Assembly: GCF_025399895.1 (NCBI RefSeq)
Contig: NZ_JAODUA010000028.1
Coordinates: 1-58,488 of the forward strand
DNA: 58,488 nt
Reading direction: 5' to 3'
From: Streptomyces sp. ASQP_92
GTDB lineage: Bacteria; Actinomycetota; Actinomycetes; Streptomycetales; Streptomycetaceae
Below the pieces are notes generated by a model, which was not told the DNA's origin, did not search any database, and worked only from the letters and a program-made list of their open reading frames with translations. This document shows, piece by piece, positions 1 through 8,505 of this stretch (position 1 is the stretch's first letter; every line of letters starts with the position of its first letter). Both the position numbers and the translations under genes were made by a program.

Positions 1-45
1 ACCTCTTAGATTGCGGGACGGCCTTACGGTGGAGGGATGGCCACG

Positions 46-930
46 ATGGATCTACGCACCGAGATACGGGAGTTCCTCAGCTCGCGTCGCGCCCGCATCA
101 CACCCGAGCAGGCGGGCCTGCCCGCTTACGGCGGCAACCGTCGGGTCAAGGGTCTGCGCCGCGAGGAGGTGGCGCTACTGGCGGGGGTATCGGTCGACTA
201 CTACGTGCGCATGGAGCGCGGCGGCCTCGCCGGTGCTTCCGATGGCGTGCTTGAGGCGTTGGCCTCTGCCTTGCAACTCGACGAGGCCGAGCGTGACCAC
301 CTGTTCCACCTCGCGCGTCAATCCGGGGCGCCCAGCGGCCCACGCCGGCGCAGGCCTGCCGCGACGGTGCGCTCGACGCTGCAGCAGGTGCTCGACGCGA
401 TCTCCGGTGCGCCGGCCTGGATCGGTAACGGACGATATGACGTGCTCGCCATGAATCAACTCGGTCGTGCGCTGTATTCACCGGTGCTGGCCGACCCGAG
501 ACGGCCCGCGAACACAGCGCGGTTCGTCTATCTTCAACCTGAGGCCGCCAGAGATCTTTTTGTCGACTACGACCAAATTGTCGGTGCCGCTGCCGCGAAA
601 CTACGCATGGAAGCCGGGCGCAATCCGCACGACGAGGCGCTGATCGCCCTAGTCGGCGAACTGTCAACGCGCAGTGAACTATTTCGGCAGCGGTGGGCAT
701 CTCAGGACGTGCGGCTGCACCGGTCCGGCCGCAAACGTCTGCGCCATCCGATCGTGGGCCGGCTCGACCTGGACGTCGAGTCCCTGGAACTGCCCGCCGA
801 TCCCGGCCTGCACCTCAACGTCTACACCGCACCCGCGGGTACCCCGACCGCAGACAATTTGGCGCTCCTGGCGTCGTGGGCGGCCACCCAACAGACGCTG
901 GCGACCGAGTTCGAAGCACACAACGGATAG
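46..930 (+). CDS. XRE-family regulator with MmyB-type ligand-binding domain
   Basis: DNA-binding transcription factor of about 294 residues. The N-terminal third is an HTH_31-type domain (GLRREEVALLAGVS, then YYVRMERG), followed by the MmyB-like C-terminal fold with RALYSPV, QPEAARDLF and LHLNVYTA. In this family the C-terminal domain is thought to bind a fatty-acid-like ligand, and the gene often controls a neighbouring dehydrogenase; none is visible here because the window begins at its promoter. I chose the ATG at 46 because GGAGGG (31-36) lies 9 nt before it; the in-frame ATG at 37 touches that motif. The gene is full length. Confidence 0.88.
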   Translation: MDLRTEIREFLSSRRARITPEQAGLPAYGGNRRVKGLRREEVALLAGVSVDYYVRMERGGLAGASDGVLEALASALQLDEAERDHLFHLARQSGAPSGPRRRRPAATVRSTLQQVLDAISGAPAWIGNGRYDVLAMNQLGRALYSPVLADPRRPANTARFVYLQPEAARDLFVDYDQIVGAAAAKLRMEAGRNPHDEALIALVGELSTRSELFRQRWASQDVRLHRSGRKRLRHPIVGRLDLDVESLELPADPGLHLNVYTAPAGTPTADNLALLASWAATQQTLATEFEAHNG

Positions 931-943
931 TCCACCCCTAGTC

Positions 944-1444
944 CGACCCCAGACCACCCTAGACCGCGTCCAGGGCCCGCGCGGGAAGCTCATCGTTGCG
1001 CTCGTGGGCGTGCACGCGGTCAAAGCCAGCGAAGTGTGCCGGCTGCCTCTGGCAGCCCTCGACCTCACTCGCGGCACGATCACCGTGGAACGAAGGCATC
1101 ACAGCCACACCGTCTACCTGGACGCCCTCACCATGGACCTTGCCGCCCAATGGCTGCGCGAACGGCGCCGCTCGTGGCCGACAGCCCTCAACCCCCACCT
1201 GTTCATCACCACCCACACCGCCCGCCACCCCGCCCGCGTCCCGCTCAGCTACCTGGGGCTGCGCGCCGCCTTCGACCAGGCGGGCATGACCCCCAGGCAG
1301 CTCTGGAGCGACCGGGTCCTGGACGAAGCCAGGCAGACCGCCGACCCCATCCACCTCATCCGCCTGTTCGGCATCCACCCCTCAACCGCCATGAAGTACC
1401 TCACCGCAGCCCACCCCGACAAAGTATTCCCGCGAATCCGCTGA
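944..1444 (+). pseudogene. C-terminal remnant of a tyrosine recombinase/integrase
   Basis: An open stretch with no credible start codon that resembles the C-terminal catalytic half of the large Streptomyces tyrosine integrases. Landmarks are VHAVKASEVCRLPLAALDL (the helix that normally carries the first catalytic Arg, here Lys in VKASE), VLDEARQTADPIHLIRLFGI and STAMKYLTAAHPDKV. The N-terminal DNA-binding half is missing, because the stretch begins about 15 bp after the regulator stop at 930. It is probably a decayed mobile-element recombinase. Confidence 0.6.
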
Positions 1445-1639
1445 AGGCCGGAGGCCGTCGGGGCACGTTGGCTCCCTGACGAACCCACCCACGATCCTGC
1501 CGCCTTCGACGCCGAGCCGATACGGCTCGGCGGACTGGCAGCCAGTATGAGCAGCGTTACCGTGCGCCGTCTGGATGACCACCTTCGCGCGCACCCGTAC
1601 GGCGAATCCGACGGGTTCGACGATTCCGGAAAGGTCTGA
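1445..1639 (+). other. Coding-like stretch following the integrase stop in the same frame
   Basis: After the integrase TGA (1442-1444) the same frame stays open for about 64 codons with normal residue composition (for example ARWLPDEPTHDP and RLDDHLRAHPYGESDG), ending at TGA 1637-1639. There is no good start except an ATG at 1546 without a clear ribosome-binding site. Not recognised; probably the tail of a lost gene. Confidence 0.25.
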
Positions 1640-1951
1640 ACAACGAACACACCGCTTGCCGGGGCGTGATGCCGCTTTGTACAGAAGGTTCGACGGACCC
1701 AGGGTTTTCTGGGCACCGAGCCGATCTTGGCTCTGGTCTGGCAAAGCGGGGTCCTGGGGGCCAGCGCGCCCGCGGATGGCTGCAGGCGCACGCCTTGCGG
1801 TCTCGAGCTGCCAACCGCGACCTGACGCGGGCGCTCAACCAGCAACGCTGATGCGGGACAGTTGCCCCAGAGCCGAGGTCCCGCGACACCCTCGTCTGAA
1901 CTCGCGGTCCACGTGCCGACGAGAACTGCCTCGCCAGTTGCTGGCGGCCGG
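1640..1951. other. Intergenic, no supported gene
   Basis: About 310 bp between the coding-like remnant and the 3' end of the response regulator gene. Both strands have open frames, but they look like GC-rich noise without starts or ribosome-binding sites. No strong hairpin was seen. Confidence 0.4.
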
Positions 1952-2635
1952 TCAGCGTCCCGGCGCCACCAGGCCCGATTCATAGGCGATGATCACAAGC
2001 TGGACCCGGTCGCGAGCGTCAAGTTTGGACAACAGCCGCGTCACGTACGTCTTGGCGGTAGCAACGCTGATGCAGAGCCGGCCGGCGATCTCGGTGTTGG
2101 ACATGCCGCTGCCGATCAGAGCCAGAACCTCGCGTTCCCGGTCGGTGATGCCATCGACTTCACGTTTGGACGATGAAGGTCCCTTGGCCGGGAGGCTGGG
2201 AGGGATCGTGGGGAGGCTGGCGAATTCCTTGATCAGGCGGCGGGTGACGCTCGGTGCGATCAACCCGTCTCCGGCGGCCACGATGCGGATCGCCGCCAGG
2301 ATGTCGTCCAGGGCCATGTCTTTGACAAGAAACCCGGCTGCGCCCGCGCGCAGAGCGCCGTAGACGTAATCATCGTCGTCGAAGGTGGTCAGGACGATGA
2401 TGTGGGCCTTGCTGGGGCCGTCGGTGATCAGCCTGGTGGCTTCGATGCCGTCCATGCCAGGCATGCGGATGTCCATCACCAAGACGTCCGGGTCGAGGTC
2501 CTCAGCCAGATGGACCGCTTCGATGCCTGTCCCGGCCTCCCCGACGACTTCGAGGTCGGGGGCTTCGGAGATGACCATCTGCAGAGCGGCCCGGACCAGG
2601 GGCTGGTCGTCCGCGAGTACAACACGGGCAGTCAT
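1952..2635 (-). CDS. NarL/LuxR-type two-component response regulator
   Basis: A 227-residue regulator. The receiver domain (1-120) has acidic D9/D10, phospho-acceptor D55 in LVMDIRMPGMDG, the Thr switch in VLTTFDDD and the Lys in FLVKD. A C-terminal LuxR helix-turn-helix follows (ITDREREVLALIGSGMSN, VATAKTYVTRLLSKL). Its ATG overlaps the last base of the upstream kinase stop (TGATG), so the pair is probably translationally coupled. The divergent ABC exporter 1.3 kb away is the likely target by analogy with similar kinase-regulator-ABC sets; this is inference. Confidence 0.93.
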   Translation of the reverse strand: MTARVVLADDQPLVRAALQMVISEAPDLEVVGEAGTGIEAVHLAEDLDPDVLVMDIRMPGMDGIEATRLITDGPSKAHIIVLTTFDDDDYVYGALRAGAAGFLVKDMALDDILAAIRIVAAGDGLIAPSVTRRLIKEFASLPTIPPSLPAKGPSSSKREVDGITDREREVLALIGSGMSNTEIAGRLCISVATAKTYVTRLLSKLDARDRVQLVIIAYESGLVAPGR

Positions 2636-3837
2636 CAGACTCCTGCCGGTACGGGGAGACGCGCCGCCACACGAAAGCCGCCTTCAGGACGAGATCCGGC
2701 TGAAAACTCACCGTGCAGCAAGGTGACCCGCTCACGCAATCCGACCAGGCCGTACCCGATTCCGGCAGCGCTGCCGCGACCAGGCCCGCTGTCAAGGACC
2801 TCGATGCAGATCTCCTCGCCCCGGCAGTCGATCGTCACCTGGCAGGAGTCGGTGCCGGCATGGCGCACCACGTTGGTGAGCGCCTCCTGGATGATGCGGT
2901 AGGCGGACAGGTCGATGTCCGGAGGCAGCGGCCCTGTCTCGCCCCGCCACCGAACGTCAACGCGGATGCCGGCGGCTGTTGTAGTTGCGGCCAGCCGGTC
3001 GACGTGCGCGAGGCCGGGCCACGGGCCGAGCGGCGCTGCCTGGGGAGCCTGGTCTGGTTCGGCCTGGCGCAGAGCGCCGAGCGTACGGCGCAGCCCCGAC
3101 AGTGTCTGGCGTCCCGCCGACTCGATCGCTTCCAGTGCTTCGCGCGCGCGCACCGGTTGCGTGTCGATGACCCGCCGTGCGGCTCCGGCCTGAAGGGCGA
3201 TGATGCCGATGCTGTGGGCGACGCTGTCGTGTAGCTCGCGTGCGATCCATAGCCGTTCAGCGATGACTGCCTGGGCTGCGGCCTGGGCGCGCAGTTTCTC
3301 GGCATATGTGTGGGCCCGGTGCGCTGAGTTGCCCATCAGCCAGGCGATGGCGGCGGTCATGGCCACGGCCAGTTCCGCCGAGGTGCCGACCCGCCAGCCC
3401 ATCAGAAGGCGCGTCACCACATACCCGGCGAGTACGGCGAGGGACAAGACGAGGGCCACGGCCCCGGTCCGGCGCGGCCCGGCGGCGGCGATGAAGTACA
3501 GCGCGACATCGACCGCCAGGAACTGGGCCAGGGGAATCTCGCCCACACTGAGCGGGAACGTGGCGAGGACGGAAGCGGTGAGGAGCAGGGCCGTGGCCGG
3601 CAGCGGCGTACGGCGCATCAGGCCGCTGCCCGCCACGGCCAGGGCCGTGGCCAACGCCAGGAACTTCAAGCCCTTCCACTGGTGGAAGAGGACCCCAGCA
3701 GTCACGTCGGGAACGTCCTCCCCGGGCAGCCTGGCGCGTATGAGGCAGGTGAACGCCACGCCCGCACACCATGCCAGGACTGTCCAGGCTTCGGGCGGAA
3801 CGCGCTTGAGCAGCGGAAGGGGCGGCGTGGCATGCAT
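2635..3837 (-). CDS. Sensor histidine kinase (HisKA_3 family)
   Basis: A 400-residue membrane kinase, partner of the regulator downstream. The N-terminal ~170 residues contain several hydrophobic segments. Then come the dimerisation/phosphoacceptor helix with RELHDSVAH (His203) and an ATPase domain with EALTNVVRHAG, VLDSGPGRG and GYGLVGLRERV. I start at MHATPPLP (3837) because it matches the usual N-terminus; the frame is open further upstream but would reach into the ABC promoter region. No large extracytoplasmic sensor domain is visible, so the signal is probably sensed in or near the membrane. Confidence 0.9.
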   Translation of the reverse strand: MHATPPLPLLKRVPPEAWTVLAWCAGVAFTCLIRARLPGEDVPDVTAGVLFHQWKGLKFLALATALAVAGSGLMRRTPLPATALLLTASVLATFPLSVGEIPLAQFLAVDVALYFIAAAGPRRTGAVALVLSLAVLAGYVVTRLLMGWRVGTSAELAVAMTAAIAWLMGNSAHRAHTYAEKLRAQAAAQAVIAERLWIARELHDSVAHSIGIIALQAGAARRVIDTQPVRAREALEAIESAGRQTLSGLRRTLGALRQAEPDQAPQAAPLGPWPGLAHVDRLAATTTAAGIRVDVRWRGETGPLPPDIDLSAYRIIQEALTNVVRHAGTDSCQVTIDCRGEEICIEVLDSGPGRGSAAGIGYGLVGLRERVTLLHGEFSAGSRPEGGFRVAARLPVPAGV

Positions 3838-3961
3838 GCGCCGATCGTAAGCATGCATGTTCCCGCAGGCATCGGACCAGGGGTGTACGACCACGGTCGA
3901 CAGGATGCTCCGGCGGATGTCAGCAGCGGTCCGATGACGTGGTGCCACCTGCGACGGCACT

Positions 3962-4879
3962 GTGAGCCGGGTGATCGAAGTCAACGAACTGACCAAACGC
4001 TACGGCGCCACCACTGCCGTGGACAGCCTGACCTTCACGGTGCGCCCCGGGCGCGTCACCGGGTTCCTCGGCCCGAACGGCGCAGGCAAAAGCACCACGC
4101 TGCGGATGATCCTGGGCCTGAGCCGGCCGACCAGCGGCACCGTCACCATCGACGGCCGGTCATTCAGGGACCTCGCGCGCGGAATGCGCCACGTCGGCGC
4201 ACTGCTCGACGCGGGCGACGTCCACGGCGGACGCAGCGCCCGCGGTCATTTGGCCGCGCTCGCCCGCAGCAACCGCATTCCGCGCAGCCGGGTGGAGGAG
4301 GTACTGCACGAGGTCGGCTTGACCGCTCCCGCCGGCCGACGGATCGGCGGATACTCCCTCGGCATGCGCCAGCGCCTGGGCATCGCCACCGCCCTGCTCG
4401 GCGACCCGCCAGTGCTGCTCTTCGACGAGCCGCTCAACGGCCTGGACCCCGAGGGTGTGTTGTGGGTCCGCAGCCTGTTCCGCCGGCTGGCCGCCGAAGG
4501 CCGCACCGTGTTCGTCTCCAGCCACCTGATGAGCGAGATGGAGGCGACCGCCGACCACCTGGTCGTCATCGGAAGGGGCCGGCTCATCGCCGATGAGAGC
4601 CTGACCCAGTTCGCGGCCCGCGGCACCCGCCTGACCGTGACCGTCCGCACTCCCGACACCGCCGCGCTGACCGGCGTGCTGATCACCGAGGGCGGCACAG
4701 TGCGGCCGGACGGCGACCTGCTCACGGTGACCGGCGTGAGCGCAGCCCGTATCGGCGAACTCGCCTTCCAGCACCGTGTCCTGCTCCACGAACTGACCAC
4801 CCGCAACGCGTCACTGGAACAGGCATTCATGGAACTGACCGCCGACAGCGTTGAATACCTCGCAGGAGATCTCCGATGA
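3962..4879 (+). CDS. ABC transporter ATP-binding subunit
   Basis: A 305-residue ATPase of the DrrA/CcmA-like drug or lipid exporter group. Walker A is GPNGAGKST (37-45), the ABC signature is YSLGMRQRLG (about 131-140), Walker B is LLFDEPLNGLDPEG (about 152-165), and the switch His is in VFVSSHLMSEME. A ~90-residue C-terminal extension is typical of exporters. The start is GTG 3962 or GTG 3971; neither has a clear Shine-Dalgarno, so a leaderless message is possible. It overlaps the permease by ATGA. The intergenic region to the kinase (3838-3961) must hold both divergent promoters. Confidence 0.92.
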   Translation: MSRVIEVNELTKRYGATTAVDSLTFTVRPGRVTGFLGPNGAGKSTTLRMILGLSRPTSGTVTIDGRSFRDLARGMRHVGALLDAGDVHGGRSARGHLAALARSNRIPRSRVEEVLHEVGLTAPAGRRIGGYSLGMRQRLGIATALLGDPPVLLFDEPLNGLDPEGVLWVRSLFRRLAAEGRTVFVSSHLMSEMEATADHLVVIGRGRLIADESLTQFAARGTRLTVTVRTPDTAALTGVLITEGGTVRPDGDLLTVTGVSAARIGELAFQHRVLLHELTTRNASLEQAFMELTADSVEYLAGDLR

Positions 4880-5730
4880 CCACCACGATGCCGAACCGGT
4901 CGGTAAGCGTCGCGACCGACGAACCGCCCGCCCGGTTCCGCGACCTGATCGCCACCGAGTGGATCAAGCTGTGGTCACTGCGCTCGACCGCCTGGGCCTT
5001 CGCCGCCATCACGCTCGCCATCATCATCTTCAACGCGAACGCCGCCTACGCCGACTACAGCAACTGGCCCCAGTACAGCGCCGAAACCCGGGCCGGCTTC
5101 ATCCCCAGCTGGGCACTGCGCGACGCCTTCACCAACTTCGCCGGGATGAGCGTGGTCCTGGCCATCAGCGCCATCGGCACGCTGACCATCACCGCCGAGT
5201 ACAGCACCGGGATGATCCGCACGACCTTCACCACCGTGCCGGCCCGCCACTCGGTCATGGCGGCCAAGGTGGCCGTCCTGTCAGCGGTCACCACCGGATT
5301 CGGGGCGCTCGTCACCGGCGCCTCATTCCTCGTGACCCAGGCAATCCTGTCGGGGCGCGGTGCCGGAATGTCGATCACCGACCCCGGCGCGCTGCGCGCC
5401 ATGGCCGCGGCAGCGCTGCTCGCGCCGGTGTCCGGGCTGGTCGGCATGGGCCTGGGCAGCGTCATCCGGCACAGCGCAACCACCATCGTCACCAGCATGG
5501 TGCTCCTGCTGTTGCTGCCGGTCACCCTCAGCGGCGACCACTACTGGACGGCCGTCATCGGCCACGCCATGCCCTACCAGGCATGGGGACACCTGATGGA
5601 AGGCGACGGCGCCACGTTCAACCACTACGCCTACCCGTCGACGGTCTCCGGCGCCTGGCTTGTCTACGCGGTCTGGGCACTCGCCGCCGCCGTCCTCAGC
5701 GTGACCGCCGTGCACCGCCGCGACCAATGA
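4876..5730 (+). CDS. ABC-2 type permease subunit
   Basis: A 284-residue membrane protein translated from an ATGA overlap with the ATPase gene. After a cytoplasmic N-terminus (LIATEWIKLWSLRST, the usual entry motif of ABC-2 permeases) there are about six hydrophobic segments. Residue content between segments 1 and 2 suggests a short outside loop. It forms an exporter with the ATPase; the substrate is unknown. The likely regulator is the divergent two-component pair. Confidence 0.88.
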   Translation: MTTTMPNRSVSVATDEPPARFRDLIATEWIKLWSLRSTAWAFAAITLAIIIFNANAAYADYSNWPQYSAETRAGFIPSWALRDAFTNFAGMSVVLAISAIGTLTITAEYSTGMIRTTFTTVPARHSVMAAKVAVLSAVTTGFGALVTGASFLVTQAILSGRGAGMSITDPGALRAMAAAALLAPVSGLVGMGLGSVIRHSATTIVTSMVLLLLLPVTLSGDHYWTAVIGHAMPYQAWGHLMEGDGATFNHYAYPSTVSGAWLVYAVWALAAAVLSVTAVHRRDQ

Positions 5731-5897
5731 CCGAGCGCGTGCAGCCCACCAGCACATACGACGCCAAGGAAATCCTCCACCAGACCCTTGACACCGCCAA
5801 CATCCCGCAGCCACGCATCGTTGTCGGCCTGAGCCAGGTCGCCTTCATCGACTCCACCGACATCGATGAACCTAAGCCCGCCGAACCCACCGCCTGA
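5727..5897 (+). pseudogene. Truncated STAS-domain (anti-sigma antagonist-like) gene
   Basis: A 56-codon frame overlapping the permease stop by ATGA. It contains PRIVVGLSQVAFIDST, which matches the strand-loop that ends with the regulatory Ser of SpoIIAA/STAS proteins. The STAS fold needs about 100 residues; the part after the DST motif is lost and replaced by an unrelated tail. The overlap suggests it was once the third gene of the exporter operon, or that a deletion placed it there. Probably not functional. Confidence 0.5.
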
Positions 5898-5920
5898 ACG
5901 CAGCTTCAGCAGGACCATGC

Positions 5921-6420
5921 ACGGATTCCTGCGCAGGGTCAGCCCGAGAATCCGCGAACCCGCGCGCTTCAGCCTTCGACCTCGTCCACGCGGGCGCCGA
6001 TCTGACCGGCTGGCCCTACGAACGGCGGCGCCAGTCCGTGGAGACCCTGTTCACGGACCGCGGCCTGGCGGCGCCGCTGACGCTTGGCCCCTCGACCACC
6101 GACCCGGCCGTGGCCGACCAGTGGCTGGGATGGACCGCGGCCGGGATGCAGGGCCTGGTCTTCAAACACCTCAATGAGGCGTACCGGCCGGTGCGGTCAT
6201 GGCGGAAGTACAAAGTGCGGGTGACCACCGAAGCCATCGTCGGGGCGGTCTCCGGATCGCTCGCTCTGCCCAGGACGGCGTTGCTGGGCCGCTATGACGC
6301 GGCGGGACATCTCCAGTACGCCGGGCGCAGCACCACGCTGTCCCAGACCGCCAGCCGCGCCCTGGCCGAACGACTGACCCCAGCGCCGCGCGCTCATCCC
6401 TGGACGGGGTGGACCTTCAG
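5921..6420 (+). pseudogene. ATP-dependent DNA ligase, interrupted (5' part)
   Basis: Remnant of the catalytic/OB region of an ATP-dependent DNA ligase. Motifs are AFDLVHAGADLTGWPYERRR, MQGLVFKHLNEAY and WRKYKVR (ligase motif V lysine), then GRYDAAGHLQYAGRS and HPWTGWTFSA. The nucleotidyl-lysine motif I region is gone. The frame breaks exactly after TGWTFSA near 6420; the continuation of the same protein is found 1.9 kb downstream (8295-8471). The gene was therefore split by an insertion and is dead. Confidence 0.7.
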
Positions 6421-6696
6421 CGCCATCGCGACCTCAAGAACGACTTCTACGCCAAGGTCAAGGAGCGAGGTCAGCGCACAGACTCGGAACGACGGCTGCG
6501 CAAGAAGATCACTAATCTGAAAGAACTCCGCGCAGCCGACAAAGAGCAGCTCACGCAACTGGCAACGGCCGTCGAGAACCTCGTCCGGGTCGTCAATCAG
6601 CTCACCCTGGAAAACCAACAACTCCGCCAACAACTGGCTACGCCAGGCCCCGTCGTTCGACTGCTGCCTGCCCAGCCACAGCCTCCGGGACGGTGA
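6421..6696 (+). pseudogene. Coiled-coil protein fragment, possibly a transposon accessory (DUF6262-like)
   Basis: This open frame begins inside the ligase remnant and continues into the inserted segment. The segment encodes a highly charged helix: FYAKVKERGQRTDSERRLRK, then LTQLATAVENLVRVVNQL with heptad spacing and LENQQLRQQLA. It resembles the C-terminal helix of the small proteins encoded with Tn554-type integrase trios; the N-terminal half and a real start codon are absent. The family call is tentative. Confidence 0.4.
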
Positions 6697-6698
6697 TC

Positions 6699-7027
6699 AC
6701 ACGCCGCTCCTCGGCAACCCGGCACGGAGTGTCTACGACAACCCGCGGTCCTTCCTGTTGTGCGTCTACAACCGGGATCGGCCTTGTGCCACCACTTGGA
6801 CGCCGATAACGCGCCACGGCTGGACCGCTGCCGGCCGTCGTGCGCGAAACGTCGCGCGCACCGACCACCTGCCGCAGAACCCCAGGCCCTGGAGGAGCAG
6901 GCCGCCTCCGAGGCGGTTCCTGGCCCCCTCGCCGACCGCTTCGCCCGCCGCGGCCGCACATCTGCGAGCGCTGGCCGACCGCGACGAGCACGCCCGGATC
7001 CACGCGCAGGAGCCGACCTCGCCATGA
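6699..7027 (+). pseudogene. Integrase C-terminus broken by several frameshifts
   Basis: Pieces of one protein alternate between two reading frames. SVYDNPRSFLLCVYNRDR is in one, ALCHHLDADNAPRLDRCRPS in another, NVARTDHL back in the first, QALEEQAASEAVPGPLADRF in the second, and AHLRALADRDEHARIHAQEP in the first again. Read together they resemble the cysteine/histidine-containing tail of large Streptomyces phage/Tn554-type integrases. At least four indels make this a clear pseudogene. It lies within the segment that interrupts the ligase gene. Confidence 0.55.
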
Positions 7028-7075
7028 ATCCCGCGTGGTGTTACCCGGCAGCGTCGCGAATCGGTCCGGCGGCTG

Positions 7076-7402
7076 TCACTTCCTGGCCGCGCCGGGTTCC
7101 CCGCCAATGGATTCCTGGTAGACATTCGCGTAGGTGGGAGAGTCCTTGATCAGGTCGTCACAGAACGCGGCGACGTCGGTGCCGATGAGTTCCAGAACTC
7201 CCTTGCCCGCGGCGACGCCCTCCTCGAAGAAGTCGACGATTCCGGGGAGGAGAGAGCCGTCGGACAGGCTGACCGGTCCGACCTTGAACAGGTACTTCTG
7301 CATCTCCTTGTAGACGATCTGGTAGTCCGGCGGGAGTGCCTTGACCCGGGCCACGTGCGCCCGCCACTGTTTCTTGCCTTCGATGATGTCTTGGATGCTC
7401 AC
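7076..7402 (-). CDS. DUF1048 family protein (second of two)
   Basis: A 108-residue helical protein starting at GTG 7402, one base after the stop of the upstream paralogue. Family hallmarks are the PPDYQIVYKEMQKYLF segment and GVAAGKGVLELIGTDVAAFC near the middle. DUF1048 proteins are small cytoplasmic proteins usually encoded next to a PadR regulator; no biochemical role is established to my knowledge. It is the last gene of a three-gene operon. Confidence 0.82.
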   Translation of the reverse strand: MSIQDIIEGKKQWRAHVARVKALPPDYQIVYKEMQKYLFKVGPVSLSDGSLLPGIVDFFEEGVAAGKGVLELIGTDVAAFCDDLIKDSPTYANVYQESIGGEPGAARK

Positions 7403-7403
7403 G

Positions 7404-7760
7404 TCAGCCTCCCAGCCGGCTCAGTTTCCGTGCGACGTTCCTGTTCAACTGCTCGCGCCACCGGTCGCGATAAGTACGGGCCCCTGCTCCGCCGGCCAGC
7501 GCCGTGCAGAAGCCCTGGATGTCGTCGCCGAGCACCTCGTGGACGCTCTGCCCGTCCGCTGCCGACACTTCGAGCAGCCCCAGGGCGGAGTCGAGGATCG
7601 GTGTCAGGTTGCGGCCGGTGAAGTCCCCGTAGGGGAAGAGGTGGGCGACGATCTGGTCCCACGCCTCCCGGTAGTCGTCCGGCAGGGCCTCGACCCGGGC
7701 TCCGAACGCCTTCCAATCCCTGGTGAGATCGCTGCCTGTGACCTTCTCCCAGAAGTTCAT
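7404..7760 (-). CDS. DUF1048 family protein (first of two)
   Basis: A 118-residue paralogue of the next gene, with LPDDYREAWDQIVAHLF and DGQSVHEVLGDDIQGFC aligning to the corresponding blocks. The ATG at 7760 is preceded by GGCGGGAG and overlaps the PadR stop (ATGA), so translation is coupled. The two DUF1048 proteins may form a hetero-oligomer; this is inference from the tandem arrangement. Confidence 0.82.
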   Translation of the reverse strand: MNFWEKVTGSDLTRDWKAFGARVEALPDDYREAWDQIVAHLFPYGDFTGRNLTPILDSALGLLEVSAADGQSVHEVLGDDIQGFCTALAGGAGARTYRDRWREQLNRNVARKLSRLGG

Positions 7761-8083
7761 CTCCCGCCCTCCTTGAGCCTGTTGATGCGCGATGAGAGGT
7801 ACTGCCATTTCGCCCAGAACTTTGCGAGTTCCTCGCGCCCGGCGTCGTTGAGCGCGTAGAACTTGCGCGGCGGACCGACCCCGGATGGTCGTTTCGTCAC
7901 TTGGACGAGCCCGTTCCTCTCCAGCCGCAGCAAGATCGTGTACACCGTCCCCTCGATGACGTCGGCGAAGCCGAGCTCATTCAGCTGGCGAGTGATGGCG
8001 TACCCGTAGGTTTCCTCGCTGCCGATGATTTCGAGCACGCACCCTTCGAGCGTGCCCTTCAACATCTCCGTCAGGTCGTCCAT
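7757..8083 (-). CDS. PadR family transcriptional regulator
   Basis: A 108-residue winged-helix repressor with MLKGTLEGCVLEIIG, YGYAITRQL, the wing IEGTVYTILLRLERNGLV and FYALNDAGREEL, the standard PadR core without the long C-terminal helical domain. It heads the operon with the two DUF1048 genes and is presumably autoregulatory, with an operator-like inverted repeat just upstream of its ATG. Confidence 0.92.
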   Translation of the reverse strand: MDDLTEMLKGTLEGCVLEIIGSEETYGYAITRQLNELGFADVIEGTVYTILLRLERNGLVQVTKRPSGVGPPRKFYALNDAGREELAKFWAKWQYLSSRINRLKEGGR

Positions 8084-8106
8084 CGCGGGTACTCCTCAGC
8101 CCTGCC

Positions 8107-8152
8107 GGTACTACGTGGTACCGAGTACGGCTATACGGTATCACCGAGTAGT
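8107..8152. promoter_or_regulatory. Candidate PadR operator/promoter
   Basis: Upstream of padR. GGTAC-N6-GTACC lies at 8107-8122. A larger imperfect inverted repeat pairs ACTAC..GTGGTACC with GGTATCAC..GTAGT across 8110-8152. The position and the AT-richer bases suit repressor binding. Confidence 0.45.
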
Positions 8153-8294
8153 GGAACGGCAACGTCTCCGGTGGACGCAACCTCGGGCCGACTCGTTCGG
8201 CGAGGGAACCGCGTTCCGTCGAACGCTGCAGCCCGGCCACCGGTTGAGCTGATGGGTGGGCCGTTGCACGTCAACATGCTGAACTTGACAGAGA

Positions 8295-8471
8295 AAGTGC
8301 AGGCTGAGGAACCCAGCGCTCCCCCGAAGCCCACCTCATACAGCCCGACGTCGTGATGGAGATCGCCATCGACGTGGCCCGTGACGCCGCAGGCCGGTGG
8401 CGGCACCCGTGAGGCCGCATCGCATCCGCACCGACCTCGAGGTACATCAGGTCCCGCTGTTCGGCCACTGA
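8295..8471 (+). pseudogene. ATP-dependent DNA ligase, C-terminal remnant
   Basis: Continuation of the ligase interrupted at 6420. It reads SAG-stop-GTQRSPEAHLIQPDVV (a TGA where Trp is expected), then VVMEIAIDVARDAAGRWRHP, a one-base frameshift, and VRPHRIRTDLEVHQVPLFGH ending at TGA 8469-8471. The ending VPLFG is the usual C-terminus of actinobacterial ATP-dependent ligases. Confidence 0.65.
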
Positions 8472-8505
8472 CCCCGCGCATAGGGAAGGCCTGGGAACGC
8501 GCGCG

